From the NCBI GenBank assembly GCA_905221605.1, contig CAJNDS010002429.1, forward strand, positions 135,809 through 199,808: a stretch of 64,000 nucleotides of DNA. The letters run 5' to 3'. Below the pieces are notes generated by a model, which saw only the letters and a program-made list of their open reading frames with translations, did no database searches and was not told where the DNA came from. Position numbers and translations under genes: made by a program. Below, piece after piece: positions 39,884 to 51,533 of the stretch (position 1 is the first letter of the stretch; the number at the start of each line of letters is the position of its first letter). The stretch is from Symbiodinium natans (taxonomy: Eukaryota > Sar > Dinophyceae > Suessiales > Symbiodiniaceae).

Positions 39884-42062
39884 TCAGGCCAATCTTGAGT
39901 CAGCGAGGTCCACAGTGTGATGTCTCGGCCAAGCTTCTGCCACACTGCTGTTCACCGGCGGCGAGACGCGTCTTTGCAGCATGGCGCTGTACTCTTCCAT
40001 CCCGGAGTTCAGAGTCGATAGCCATTCCTCCGCCGCCAGTTCCGGATGCCAGAATCGTATCAGCAGCACGATCCTCAAAGCTGCGAAGCGGAAGAGTGCG
40101 CAGGGTGGAAGCTCGCATGGCATACTCACCAGCTTTTCCTTAGCTCCCAGCCTCATGCTGCTGCCGTCGTTTGTCACCTCAAGCAAAAAGCGCTTGCCCG
40201 CTCAGAGAGACAGAAGGACAAAGTGGCCCAAAGAGACAGACCTCTCAGATACTCGGTCCACTCGGTATTCACCAACCTCGTGCTCGTAACTGTCGTCGAA
40301 GAAGATGCACCGGCCCTCCTCTTAGGGATGGGCTGTAAGACAGTGTAGGATCTGGCAGAAACATAACTCAGACTCCCTGCCCGGTCCTCCCAAGTGCCCC
40401 ACTCTGGCCCTACGCGAACGCGAGCCCCTTCTGGGCATACGAGCCCCAGATGGCACGTCAGGCGGACATTGCTGGACGCACCTCAAGCCAGAGGAACCCT
40501 TTGATGGGTTTCACTATATATCACATGATTTCACAGATGATTTCGGTATCAGGCGCTTTGTTGAGGACCAAATTGTAGCAAGCGGCAGTGAGGCACTAGC
40601 TTGGTGCCTGGAGATATGGCCGACAAGATAATCTCTCCAACCTTGGGGTCTCTGCTACTCAGCTCCTCTGTAGGTGGTTTAGGGTAGCGAAAGGGTGTGA
40701 TCTCGAGACAAGGGGCCCCTATCTTCGCCATGGCCACTGCCCCAGGCAGCACGGACTCCAGCAGCTCACACGTCTTCGGAAAGAGTTTCAGCACCTGATG
40801 CTGGTTACCAGGTCAAGGAGTTGTCAAGGTGCTCAAGCCGTCGTCTGCATCTTGCCTCCGGATTTGCTGTGGACTTGCTTTGGTCCTGCGCCGAGTATAG
40901 GAGGAACTCCCTCCACTCGCCACCCGGGGCCACTATGTCTCCTGAGCGTCAACTCCGAAGGCTGTGCGTGGATTACATACCGCTTGCGAGAGTCAACACG
41001 CAGAGGAGGGACCCCTGCGACCCTTGCAGCCGGGCTTCCATCTTGGGAGGCTCTCTCCTCAGAGCTCCCGATTCGAAAAAAAAACGTAAAAAACGTCAGA
41101 TTAGCGCCTGTCGGCGTATTTCTGCGCATACAAGGCACCAAACGTGGAGCACAACCGAAAGGAATATTGGGACGGCTTTTTTTGGCCAGGCGTCATCCCC
41201 AACTCGAACCCAGCTCTTGGGCATGTTGCCGCCCTGGTCGCCACGTGCACCGAAGAGCTCCATCATCTCAGCCTTCGAACAGTCCATGATGACAGTCAAT
41301 GAAGTCAACGCCGCAGTCAACACATCGCCAAGCACAGCCTTGATGGCAGGGTAAGCGTTTTCCAGGTCGGCTGACCATGGAAAGTCTTCCCGCGCCCACC
41401 AGGCCTTCGAGGTGAGACCTGCGGATCTGTGAAAGGCCATAGCGGCCAGCCGAGGCTACCGAGCGATGCGCATCCGATTCTGCTCACTTGCACGCTCTCT
41501 CACACTGATGCCTGACCTCGCACATAAATAGGCGGCCGCTGCCACTCGTCCGCCCAACACGCTTTGGCTTCAATAGCTCGGCGTGCGACAAGCCGCGCCT
41601 CCTCGCGCCTGGCAGCTCCAAACGTAAAGCATCTGCCAGAAAACCCAACTCCACACCTGGAGCTGTTCAGACTGTAAAATACTGCGAAGTAACGTTTCAG
41701 GGACCCGGGTGTCGCCGCAAAAAGGGGTGTGCGTTCTGCAAAGGCCTGCCGGCGGACTCCAGGAAAAGGACCAGCTCCAGGTAGCCGTGGCCACTTGCTG
41801 GCTCAGCCTCAATCACCTCAGAGCTCTCGTTTACTTGTGGGGAGTGGGGAGGAGGCATGGCAAAATGATGCAACATGCATCAACAAGCTGCCAAACTCTG
41901 AGAAATCACGGTACGACACGGTTCACAATGCGCAGAAATGCCATGCGCATGCCAATGCCTGGCCTTTCGGTAGAATCGCTCGGCCTCTTCTAGCCGTTCT
42001 GCGTGATAGAGCAGCGTGGCCAGGAAAAAGAGCCGCTTGGAGTCGCTGGCATCCGCCTGCCT
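39884..42062 (-). CDS. Aspartyl/asparaginyl beta-hydroxylase-type dioxygenase with TPR-like N-terminus
   Basis: 2-oxoglutarate/Fe(II)-dependent hydroxylase of the ASPH family. Exons in coding order: 41964-42062 (KRLFFLATLLYHAERLEEAE, a TPR helix pair); about 41737-41816 (VIEAEPASGHGYLELVLFLE, TPR-like); about 41170-41418 (GLTSKAWWAREDFPWSADLE then NAYPAIKAVLGD); 40584-40794 (LKLFPKTCELLESVLPGAVA then SAISPGTKLVPHC, with the first iron-binding His); 40387-40481 (NVRLTCHLGLVCPEGARVRV then WGTWE); 40273-40318 (EGRCIFFDDSYEHEV, with the second His in FEHEV context); and 39884-40080 (LRIVLLIRFWHPELAAEEW, then a short tail). The phases fit: GA-AG after WE, GC-AG after PHC, GT-AG after EHEV. The family modifies Asp/Asn in EGF-like or other domains, usually in the secretory pathway; no signal anchor was identified here. 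Confidence 0.85.
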
Positions 42063-42114
42063 CTGTAGGGAAAGGAGAAAGGTTTCAAATTTTGGCCGAA
42101 AAACTGTTGACCGC

Positions 42115-44430
42115 CTAGTTTAACTCACGCAGAACTTTTGCACCGCTCTCATCGACATCCAGTGTTGTAAGCGTATCCATGCGTACCCCAAAGCTTCGCT
42201 TGCTGGAAACAAATCTTCGGCCAAGGCGCACGGATGCCTCAAAGGCCCAAAGCCCCGCCGTTGTCTGCGGGTTTGATTTCACCTTGCAGCTGCCGTGCTG
42301 GATGCGCTTGTGCAAGGGGTCCCCTGTGCCTCGGGCAGATATTCCACGATGCCCTGGGCCCAAAGCTCGTCGGCTGCCATGGCCCCAAGGCACTTCCAAA
42401 GCTTGGTTGGTTGCTTGAGTTTTCTGACTTTAGATTCGTTAGATCAGGCCCTCTGCATGCAAATTGGTGGGCTTTCCCTCGCCACTGGTACACCTGTGTC
42501 GTGCTGCAGTGATTCCGAATGCAATCCATCTGAAACCCATTGGAAGGGCTGTAGGCTGTAGTGTCACGCCAAGTGCTGGTTCTGCAGGACAAGTTTTTTT
42601 CAGCAGCAACTGCATCCTTAACCTACGTGCCCAGGCCCTTGCCTGATGTAGCCTTCCTGCGAACGCCAGGATCCTCCCGCTGCCAGCAAGGGCTGAAACA
42701 CTTCACCCATTGCCTCGTGACTCGTGCGCCTCATCCATCATGAGATCCGCAAGCGACTTGGCAGCCATCTCAACCTTCAGACGAAAAGACGGCTCAGCTT
42801 GTTCACGGCTTGCATCCGAGGCATCTGCGCCGCCGGGATATCTTCCTCAGATCAATGGCCAACGCAACGAGAGCAAAGGTTGCATTTAACCCTTTCCCTT
42901 GCGGCACGAAGTCTCTCCTAGTGTCTTCCGAGCCCAGTGCGCGCGATGCTTGTGATGGCAACGACAAGAGAGGACCTCACCTGGCGTCCCATTCACCACC
43001 CTCCGAATGCATCTTGCGCCCAAAGACTCAGGAGCCCATGCCAGCAACTCTGAGAGACCACGGTGAATCGGGCATTTCCAGCCGGTCACTTGGACTGTCT
43101 TTTTGTATCCGAATGCTCCGGCATGTACAGCACGTACAAGCGTGCATATGCTAGTGTTCTGCTACATAGGAGGAGAGGTGAGAAGTTTCGGGTACAAAAC
43201 TGCACAAAGGAAGTCGCCAAAGATGCGTGCTGCCCGCTGCAGCATTGCAACCAAAGGCTCTAAGCATCAAAGCATCGCTAGATATCGCTGGTAAAGTAGT
43301 AATTCTCTCAGGACATGATTCAAACAACTAGACACCTCCACAGCTAAGCCTTGTTCGGCAGGCCTTTTGGAGCTGTTGAGACGCGGCCGGCAGGTTGGCC
43401 CTTTTCAGCCTCACACTCATTTCGCCTCCAAGTACACCGTGCCCTGGTTGCCCACGACCTGGAAGGATGATTCTGGTCCCTCAGGCATGAAAAATCACAC
43501 ACTGCTGCCGCTCAATCAGTCGTGCCAATACACACAGGTACTGTCGACCCCAAAGATCTTCGCATGCAGTTACATGCACACGCAGACGCCCACACGGGAT
43601 TATCACGTCGTGGTGGGCGAATGCTTCGCCCATCATGAACTGTTGTTGAAAGCCTTAGGCCTTCGAATGTGGGATGGAAGATTATGGGCAACATCGCCAC
43701 TCAGCACCAATCTTGCAAGGTCAGTAGCACCTACCTCAAGATCATTCGGCACCATACTTTCAGCGTCACTTGGAGCCATAGGGACCCATAGGGAGCTTTT
43801 GGGGTTTGATGGCTTTGGCCACCTGACTCTCTCCGGACGCATTGCGTTGACCACGTGCCCTCGCAAGACACAGGCAGACCGAAAGGCATCAGAAAAAAGG
43901 GGATCTTGGGCCCCGACTGTGGCCCAACCTACGGCACCATCGGAAGTCGCCCGACATCGGATTCGAGTCAGTCCGGACCTGAGAACCAACAGTCTTTGAA
44001 GCGGATGGCGAGACACATGCGCGCACGGCCATTTCTAACCTTCTGTGCTTCTCTCGTATGCATCATGATGCCATCTCCGAAGGACAGAAAGCAGCACGCA
44101 CGCTCGGCCGAAGAGCCAAGCTCCCGACCCCTCATGCTTCTTCATCCAAGACCGGGCCTCGACAGTCTCACCGATCTTTAGTCGCCGGTCCTCCTGCGGG
44201 GCTGTTCAAGTAATAGCACATGATTAACAGATTAACAGGAAAAGAAGCTGCACACATGCCAAATGACTAGTCTGACCAGAGTCGCGACATGGAGGCAAGC
44301 CAGGAGATCTTTTTTCTCAACTTGCAGGCGAGCACGGCACCATGTCATCGCCAGCAGGCACTTCCACGGCCGCCTCTTGTCGCGCAGCGTAGACTCCAAC
44401 ATCAACTCAAGCGGAGAGGAGATGACATGA
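42115..44430 (-). CDS. Upstream exons with SH3-like module, probably 5' part of the hydroxylase gene
   Basis: Coding order: about 44300-44430 (SPLELMLESTLRDKRRPWKC); about 44100-44182 (RLKIGETVEARSWMKKHEGS then GAWLFGRA); about 43860-43990 (LTRIRCRATSDGAVGWATVG, the closing half of the same SH3-like module); about 42838-42966 (DFVPQGKGLNATFALVALAI); about 42725-42810 (RLKVEMAAKSLADLMMDEAH); and 42120-42270 (LWAFEASVRLGRRFVSSKRS then MDTLTTLDVDESGAKVL) before a GTGAGT donor. The LKIGETVEA/GAVGWATVG pair is the same module found at 48.4-49.4 kb. Since no stop-terminated 3' exon was found before the hydroxylase TPR exon, one fused gene is my preferred reading, but two genes are possible. Confidence 0.5.
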
Positions 44431-44584
44431 GCAGACTGAGTAGACTGGTTACGCAGGTTGGGGTTGCTGGGCTTGATCCTCGGCCGGGTGTAGCCAAAGC
44501 ACCCACTTCTTGGTCACCTCATCGTCGTCTCAGTTGCGCCGACACACGGGGCAGAGATGGCCAACATCGCAGGTCATGGCTGAG

Positions 44585-45960
44585 TCATTCCCCTCCCGGG
44601 GATCCCCTTTCAGGGAATGGCTGGAGCGGCCTTCCGAGGCGACTCAGATGTCCGGCTGCAAAGGCTCGGGCGAGGCGCCATGAGACCGGCCAAATGTCCA
44701 GGGCCAGAGTGCCCATGTATGTCAACTCACCAATACGCGGGCCCCAGTGGCCGTCACCTAGAAGCCAGTCGACTCTCAACTCGTCCAGACCTATCTCCTG
44801 CGCCAAGCGCTCGGAATCACCCCGGATGGCTTCCCAGTCTTCAGATAGGGAGCGGAGCAAAGTCTCCAAAATGGCGTGCGGAAGCGGCTCCCACACCCCA
44901 TGGCCCTTCTTCAGCAGACCTGGAAGGTTCGGGTCCCACAGCTGAACCGCTCCACTGCTCAGAACCCACAGAGCCATTGGATGGGAATGGAGGCAACCAC
45001 CCACAGCAACACCAAAGAGGACCTGCACCTGAACTGTGCCATGATTCAACAGTAAGTAGAACCTGCACACCTCCTTACTCCTTCTCTTTGCTGCGCTTCA
45101 GATTTGGTGGCACTCACTCTCTCGCTCGCTCGTCTAACAGCGTGGAAAGGAAATAATCAAAACGAAAGGGGGAGCGCTATATAAGGTATTGAAGGGGGGG
45201 GGGGGTGTTGCAAATTATGGTTGCTTGGGCGGGGCGCTACGGCACATGTAGGAAATAGTTCTCGTTCGAGTGTTCAAAGAGAGTTTGTACGCTTTGGTGC
45301 AGTTGGTGCAGGCTCGATATGCCAAGCCGTTTGAGTGGGCCGGCACCAATCGCAGTCCTTTTCCAACAACGGGCCCTTTACAAGGCTCCGCCCTAGTCTC
45401 ACAAATGTTCGGCTGGCCGACAGGTAACATCTTGGCGACCCTGATGTGCATGCAGCACAACTGAACGCATGATTCGGATCGCATCAACCCCACCAGAAAA
45501 TAAGACAAAAGTGCTTCCAGTCTTGGTGTTGAGCGGCTTTCAGCTCCAGAGGCCTCATAAGCTTGTTGCGCGCGCCCATCGAAACGTCCACATCTGCCAT
45601 ATCTGCCATGAGGGCGTACAAAGGCTGCAGCAAAGCGCCCTTAGGGACGGCATTTTGGTTCCAAGACTCTTTCTTCCAGGAAGGATCTTCCCCATTGAGC
45701 GCCGCATCAATGCTTTCGCACACTGCTTCCACCCCCGCCTCTGCATCAACGGCATGCGAAGCTTCAAAAGGCTTCAGAAAACCAAAAAAAAACACAAAAA
45801 TTAGCTGTGGACATTTGTGGACAAGCCGACGTCTGCCTGTGCAGGACTCGGGAACATGGCCACGAATTTGGAATTCGACCCGTGGCGTGGCTTCACAACC
45901 TGGGCATGGCATCTTGAGCAGGTCGAAGCAAATGACCGAAGTTAAACAAGATTGAAGCAG
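44585..45960 (-). CDS. ATP-grasp protein, TupA-like
   Basis: Three exons: about 45820-45915 (VEFQIRGHVPESCTGRRR); 45538 to about 45772 (WNQNAVPKGALLQPLYALMA then NKLMRPLELK); and 44585-45022 (VLFGVAVGGCLHSHPMALWV then GLDELRVDWLLGDGHWGPRI and GELTYMGTLALDIW), ending at a stop at 44585. Joining RPLELK to VLFGVAVGG through a GC-AG intron gives the lysine-strand-loop of an ATP-grasp fold. LRVDWLLGDG...GELTYMG matches its metal-binding end, as in the TupA-like family (RVDFY...GELTF). Such enzymes ligate a carboxylate to an amine or thiol using ATP; the substrate is unknown. The N-terminus is not located. The family assignment rests on remembered motifs and is moderately sure. Confidence 0.55.
45189..45205. 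repeat. Poly-G run
   Basis: About 14 consecutive G on the plus strand inside the intron of the ATP-grasp gene. Confidence 0.85.
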
Positions 45961-46137
45961 CGTTTGTATGCCGGAGCTGAGAGGATTCAAAGGACAGCTG
46001 TAAGTTCTTGAACGCAAGCTTGCATAGGTTTCAGAAAGGCGGGGTGGGGCGTGGCGGGTGGGAGGAGGGGCTGAGGGGGACGTGCATGTCGGGCTGAAAG
46101 AAGTACATGTGGGTTCGGCAGCTATTTCTCACGACAT

Positions 46138-46245
46138 CATGATGTTCCTTCCTCCCTTCCTTCCTCGTTTCCTTTTCCTTCCCTTTCCCTCTTTTCCTTC
46201 CTGTTCCTTCCGGTTCCTTCCCCTCCCTTTCCTTCCCTTCCAAAA
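46138..46245. repeat. CT-rich (TTCC)n tract
   Basis: Degenerate CCTTCC/TTTCC repeat on the plus strand, followed by an A-rich patch to 46290. It lies between the ATP-grasp gene and the gene at 46.65 kb. Confidence 0.85.
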
Positions 46246-46649
46246 CAATAAAACGAAAACAACCAAAAAAATCAAAAAAATCACCGGGCAGCAAGTCCTC
46301 ATGCTTGCCTGTGACCGAAACGGCTGCCAAGCAACCAAGGGGGTGTCCAACTCCACCTCTTTTCAAGCGCTTCTCAAAAAAAGACTGTGAATACCCCTCA
46401 CTGGCGATACTGTGCCCGGTGCCTCGCGGCTTGCCGCTGCACGCAGAGCCTCTTGCAAAAAAAACCAAAAGCCCTCCGAAAGGGGCCCCAAAGTTGGGGG
46501 CCCCGAAAGAGTGTGCAGTGCAGCGGCCACGGATGCCCAAGCCTGTTGTCCCTCGCCATCCCGTCCGCCGCAACCTGCGCCAGCGTGGCCGGAGCATGCC
46601 GGAGCACTCATCGCAGTTTTTCTCACTGATTCCACCGAGTCAGCCAAGG

Positions 46650-49443
46650 TCTATCCGACTCTGTGGCCCAGGCCCAGAATCGGCAGGTGCCGTACAGCTC
46701 CCAGCACTTCCGCTGTCTTGGTCACCTTCAGGGCTGGGTGCTCCCCTGGCATTCCCCCCGGCATAGGCTCTGAGGCAAACGACGAGGCATCACACAAGAG
46801 CGCACCATCAATCTGGTAAATGTTCCAGCGGGGTCCATTAGCTGCATTAGCTGCTGCCCAGTTTTGAAGCCATGTCCGTGCATGCGTTCTCTAGTGACGT
46901 GCTGATGCCAGGGCGACTTCGACAAGGCTTCGGAAGGTCTCGGCAGGCAAAGCCTGGACGACTTTATCGTCGAGCCAGGAGAGGCTTCGATTCTTGGCCT
47001 TCGCAAGTTCAAACGTCTCTGATTTCCCCTGTCAACATCTCAACATCTCCAGCAGGCACGGGAACACCAAAGCTGCTTGGCCTTGTATGATTCACCTATT
47101 CGTTTGTTCATGATGCACCGCCAGTCTTTGACGTTCTTGCCTGAGCGCTTCAAGTACTTGGCCGGTGGCAGCACAACACCTCCGAATCATTGCAAGCATT
47201 GCAAGCAGAGAGCGGGAGCTTGGCTCCATGACCTGCGGGAAGGCGTCTGCAATGTCAACACACTATGCCGCCAGAGGCCCACATAGCTGCAAAGACACGC
47301 CACAAGAAGAGTGCCGCCTCACGCAAAAAGTCCACCAGATCACGCATTGGTTCCTTGAGCAGCACTTGACAACTTCGCAGCGGGTAATCAGCGCATGGGA
47401 AGGGACAATTTTTGTTCGACCAAGGAGTCCAGACCCGCTAGCTTTTGTGACATTGATGGTGCTCGCACATGAACCACCACCACGTTTTCCGGCGACTGCC
47501 GACTGCAACAAGGCTCGACTTCATGCTTGTTGTAGAATCCACCCAGTGCCTCGGCCTACGGGCTCTGCGGCGTCCTGCGGACTTCAGATCGCAAGCCATC
47601 AAGAGCTTAGAATCCGAGCCGCGCATGACTTGTTCAGGTCCATGTGTAAGGCAGCACTGGCTCCGCGGGCGAAATCCTGGAATTGCCCGTGTCTGCGGAA
47701 GAAAGGTTGGAAAGCAGGTTCGAGAGTGCCGCTGCATGAAGGCAGCCTTACGAGCTGGAGAAAGGCTCACTCCTGCTCGATGCAAAGCAGAAGCTTCTCG
47801 TAAGGAAGCTGCAGCAGCTTGCCAGCGCAGCTTTGGCCTCTCATCTTACATCCTGCACTTATCCATCCAGCGGCAGTTCTGCAGGCCTTCCACCCAGTCT
47901 GGTAGCATTGCAGCTCAGAGGCAATGGTATGTTTAAACACTCATAGGCATAGGGGTCGTGAAATGTCATCAGGTTAAAGGAATTTGACGAAGTGCTGCAT
48001 CCTTGCAGCTTCCGTCTCGCTCTGGATGTGCTGCTGGAGCCGCAAATGAAAAGCTGCCGTTGAAGTTGACAAGTAGGCACCACAACGATGGTGCTCGATG
48101 GCATTCGACTCACATTTAGCTCCTTTGGTGTCTCTTTGGCAGCACCGATCTCGAAGTCGTCCGTTAGGAGGGTTTCCTGGTCAGAGCGCTGAATTTGAGC
48201 AGCACGAAGGCAAAGATGAGCAAACACAACTCAGGCACCATGGGACGGCCTTGACTACCTTGAAGCTGCCTCCACCCTCCTGCACAGGGGTGCACCGCAG
48301 ACCGCCGCCTCCCCCAAGAGCACATCACGTTGACTTGGCTGAAGCAGAATTGGCTTCAACTTTCCTGGAGGCCAACGGATTGACAAAAGAAGCTGTCCTG
48401 GAGGTAGTCAGTCCCCTGGTTGCCAGATATGGTAGCCCAACCTGGGCCCAAGCCTTTCTCGAGCCTCTCACATGATGCCTAAGACGCTCTTGCTCTCACT
48501 GCATCCTCCGGCCTTAGCAGCCTTAGTGCCTGGGGTCTACTTAGTCAACGCTTTAGTCAGTTTCGTCTCATGGTAAACACATTCTGTTGTGTTTGATGCG
48601 CCCGGGCGGCACTCTGACCACAAACTGATTGCAAGAATCGACCTGGAAAACTTGGCGCCCACCTTCGGTTCCATCTGTAAGCAGACGTACTTTCCTGGGT
48701 AGGAGCTGCAATGACACTGAGGCTCTTGAGACGGGCATAAGCTCCGAACACTCGCATCACGTCCACCTCCGGCTCCTGCGCAGCTTTACATCTTAGACTC
48801 TTGGACTCGTGACTCGTGGAGCTGTAGCTGCACTGTAGCTGAGCACAGCTGAGCAAAGCTGCCATTTCAACGTAAAGTACTCAGTACTGCAATGACGCAG
48901 CAGCACGAAGCGTTTTCTGTTGAACATTCGAAGTTTACATATTTTTGGCAAATGTCAACTCACACCGTCACAGCCCCGTGCCTTGGTCGCAACACCGAGG
49001 ACCTCCACCACGTCACCTACCTCCAACTTGCTGACGCTGGTGGCTTTGACGCTCACCTCAGTGGAATTTTGGACGATTGGACTCAGCATCGCCTGAGGCC
49101 TCTGAAGAGCCTTTTGCCTGCCACCGCAGTCCCATGTCTTCAGCGTCCGGACGCTTGGCTTAACATGTCAAACCAACGAGGGGGGGGGGGAGGGACGTTT
49201 TGAAAATGTTGGCACAATGACAAATGGTGGAATCAATGCTGTGGATGCACGCTGCTCGCGCGGCCAAGTGTGAACCGCTGCTGCACGTGATGCACATATA
49301 TGCACATCGCGGCATGAAACGCACACATGGGCCAAGTCCGCCACGCTGTCGGTGATAGTAGTTTTGCTGACGACCTTCATGAATCTTCGCCTGGCTTTTG
49401 GTCCGAGATCAAACTCACCAGGCAACTGCAGATTCTGTGATCG
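46650..49443 (-). CDS. Unidentified protein with two SH3-like modules and helical tail
   Basis: Coding order: about 49336-49443 (KARRRFMKVVSKTTITDSVA); 48964-49092 (SKLEVGDVVEVLGVATKARG) before a GTGAGT donor; about 48690-48785 (QEPEVDVMRVFGAYARLKSL); 48385-48441 (WATISGNQGTDYLQ, closing strand); about 48115-48227 (QRSDQETLLTDDFEIGAAKE, the start of a second module); about 47985-48065 (LQQHIQSETEAARMQHFVKF); about 47710-47835 (LRWQAAAASLREASALHRAG); about 47400-47560 (EVEPCCSRQSPENVVVVHVR); about 47090-47245 (EPSSRSLLAMLAMIRRCCAA); about 46900-47015 (NRSLSWLDDKVVQALPAETF); and about 46650-46836 (IYQIDGALLCDASSFASEPM). The KVV..TxxTD / LEVGDVVEVL / GW.TISGNQGT series is one SH3-like module. 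I recall similar strings in many dinoflagellate predicted proteins, but function is not known to me. Confidence 0.55.
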
Positions 49444-49544
49444 GGGTCTTTGCCACACCTTTGTTCACTGCCAGATTGCGTGCTGAACGCCGCAATCTAG
49501 TTTGAAGATCTATGTCGCTAAGGGCTCAGCAGAATCTCACCGAC

Positions 49545-50640
49545 CCGCTCCTGCAATGGCAAGTGGCAGTCAAGCATCTCAGCCATTGCAAGAGTAGCTA
49601 CAGTCGTCCCTGGAGACCACCTCACCCTGCAGCACTTGAATGCCCCTCCTCACTCAGGTGTCCAGCTCCAGCTTCGTCCCAATAAGTAAAGAGTCTTTGA
49701 AGGTCCTTCCGCAATCATGATGCCGGGTACATTTTTCGACTCTGACACTGGCTTTGCGCACTGCTGCAAAAAAGGGCCACAGGCGAGGATCAACATGCCA
49801 GCTATTGCCAGCTCTATGGAGCAGTCAAGCGTGAAGGTTATGTGCGTGGCCTCCTTGCTGGGGAACTCTGCCGCTTCGCCGTTCGTTGACTCCTCTCATG
49901 CTGGGCTCGGGCTCACAAGGGGAGTCTAGTGCCAAAGACAGAGGCTTAAGGGGTAAAAAGAGTGACCCCTAGAAGGGACCCGTCGTCTTCTTCCCCTATA
50001 GAACCCATACCATATATAGACCCTGTAGACCTAGCTCCTAAATACCCCTAAATACCCCTAGATAACCCTAGATAACCCCTGATGCCGGTCCCTCCTTTAG
50101 GGTCCCTTGAGAGGCCCCAAGGCAGAGGCCAAAGGATGCTCAGAACCGCTCCTTCTCGCAGCCCGCAAAGAAAGCGAGGAAGGAAGGCTCGTCTACGGAC
50201 TCCTGCAAGTTACTTAGCTGAGCATTGGGAGCTTGTGCAACCACGGCACGCCCCGTCCATGACCCGAGCATCCCCATCATGATGGGCATTCGGTGTATTT
50301 CGGGGCTCTGTCCTCATCAGAGGCAGCCCTCAGTTGACACAGAGCATGAGACAAGCAGGGCGCACAATCAAACAAACCTGTAAGCGTAGCGTGCATCCTC
50401 CAGCACCAGTCTGTGGCCAATGCATTCTTGCAAAGACGCCGTCATTTGCAATATCCTGGGCCTCGGCAATGTCAATTCCACGACACACCAGCACATGCGG
50501 GACACAGTGGGCCGACCATGAATGTCTTCAAACCCGCCCACACATACAAGCCCATCAGTTTTTTGAACTCATCCCAAAATCCCTGAACACTCTGAAGTCA
50601 CGCTTCAAAAGCTCGGCCCCAAAATGCCCCTAGCATGGCC
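49545..50640 (-). CDS. Unidentified protein, probable exons
   Basis: Coding order: about 50575-50640 (AELLKRDFRVFRDFGMSS); about 50385-50500 (VCRGIDIAEAQDIANDGVFA); about 49690-49890 (AAEFPSKEATHITFTLDCSI then ELAIAGMLILACGPFLQQCA); and about 49520-49600 (LAMAEMLDCHLPLQERVGEI). The third has the amphipathic pattern of a HEAT/ARM repeat. Family not recognised. These may form the 5' part of the SH3-module gene to the left. Between 49940 and 50090 lies a degenerate CCCTAAATA/CCCTAGATA tandem. Confidence 0.4.
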
Positions 50641-51533
50641 GAGAGTGAATGCCCAGTGTTTCTTGATCAAAGAAGCCGGACCAAGCACTGCATCCTTTTT
50701 GTTTGAAAGTGGCGATGGCTGGGCAGCATGATCCTCTCAACTCGGGTCTGGCGTGAAAATGCGTGTACCCCGGCAGGTACTCTGGCAGGCCACAGAGCCG
50801 CCAGAGGTCTTATGAAGTGCGAAGTCTGCGAAGTGGTGGGTAGTCAAACGGTAGTCAAACTCATGTCATTTCGGACTGTGTAGCTCCGTGGCTCGTGGCA
50901 AGATGGGCCCCAGTCGCACGGCTTTCGAGCGCACGGTTCTCGAATGCAAAGTTGGCAGAAGACAAGGATTTGATCCTTGTCTTGGCCTTGACGTCTTGTC
51001 ATCACGAGTGCAACGCAAGAAGGTCAGATCGGCTCGCCTCAGCCTCCGGCCGAGGAAGGCGTCTGGAACACACCACCTCCCCCCCTTCCCAAGGCCCACT
51101 CACCCCCCGGTGCCCTGCTCTGTGGGGGGCTGCCACATGGGGAACCGCAATCCGACGTTGTGCCACCATTTCTGGTTCCCAAGCTTCACTTGGCAACAAG
51201 CACACCGAGCCCGAAAATGCTGCCTGTTGATAGTGCAAGCCAATACGTTCCCCAAGTTCATTTACGCTGCGGGCTCAAAGTGTCAGATGTGTCCGGTTTA
51301 CGCGGGGTTTACGGATCTTCTACTCTCCAGCATGTTCCCCCTCTCTCCGTATCGGCCCTCTCCGTATCGGCAGCCCTGCCGAGGCGGCACGCGCAGGCGT
51401 ATTTAGTTCAATCAAATGCGAAGACGGACTAGTGATGTCTTTTTCTGTCAAGGCCAAAGCACTGCCGCCACGGGTTCTTACTATGCAGAGGGCACTTCCC
51501 TCAAGGCAAAACAGGGTCGACCTGCGTGATGCT
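50641..51533. other. Stretch without a recognised gene
   Basis: No frame on either strand reads as a known protein. The plus strand has a 170-codon open frame at 50888-51406, but its composition is not protein-like. Direct repeat CTCTCCGTATCGGC occurs twice at 51341-51370. Confidence 0.3.

Noticed and set aside
40084-40272. Protein-like segment RFLLEVTNDGSSMRLGAKEK between two hydroxylase exons, with a GTGAGT after it
   Set aside because: Family alignment and phase require EHEV to join LRIVLLIRFWHPEL directly (GT donor at 40272, acceptor at 40081), so this stretch is most likely intronic.
47165-47803. 212-codon open frame on the plus strand
   Set aside because: Composition is not protein-like, and minus-strand frames over the same bases give convincing exons (EVEPCCSRQSPENVVVV, EPSSRSLLAMLAMIRRCC).
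50888-51406. 172-codon plus-strand open frame
   Set aside because: Biased, Pro/Arg/His-rich composition without helices, strands or any motif; no supporting splice signals.
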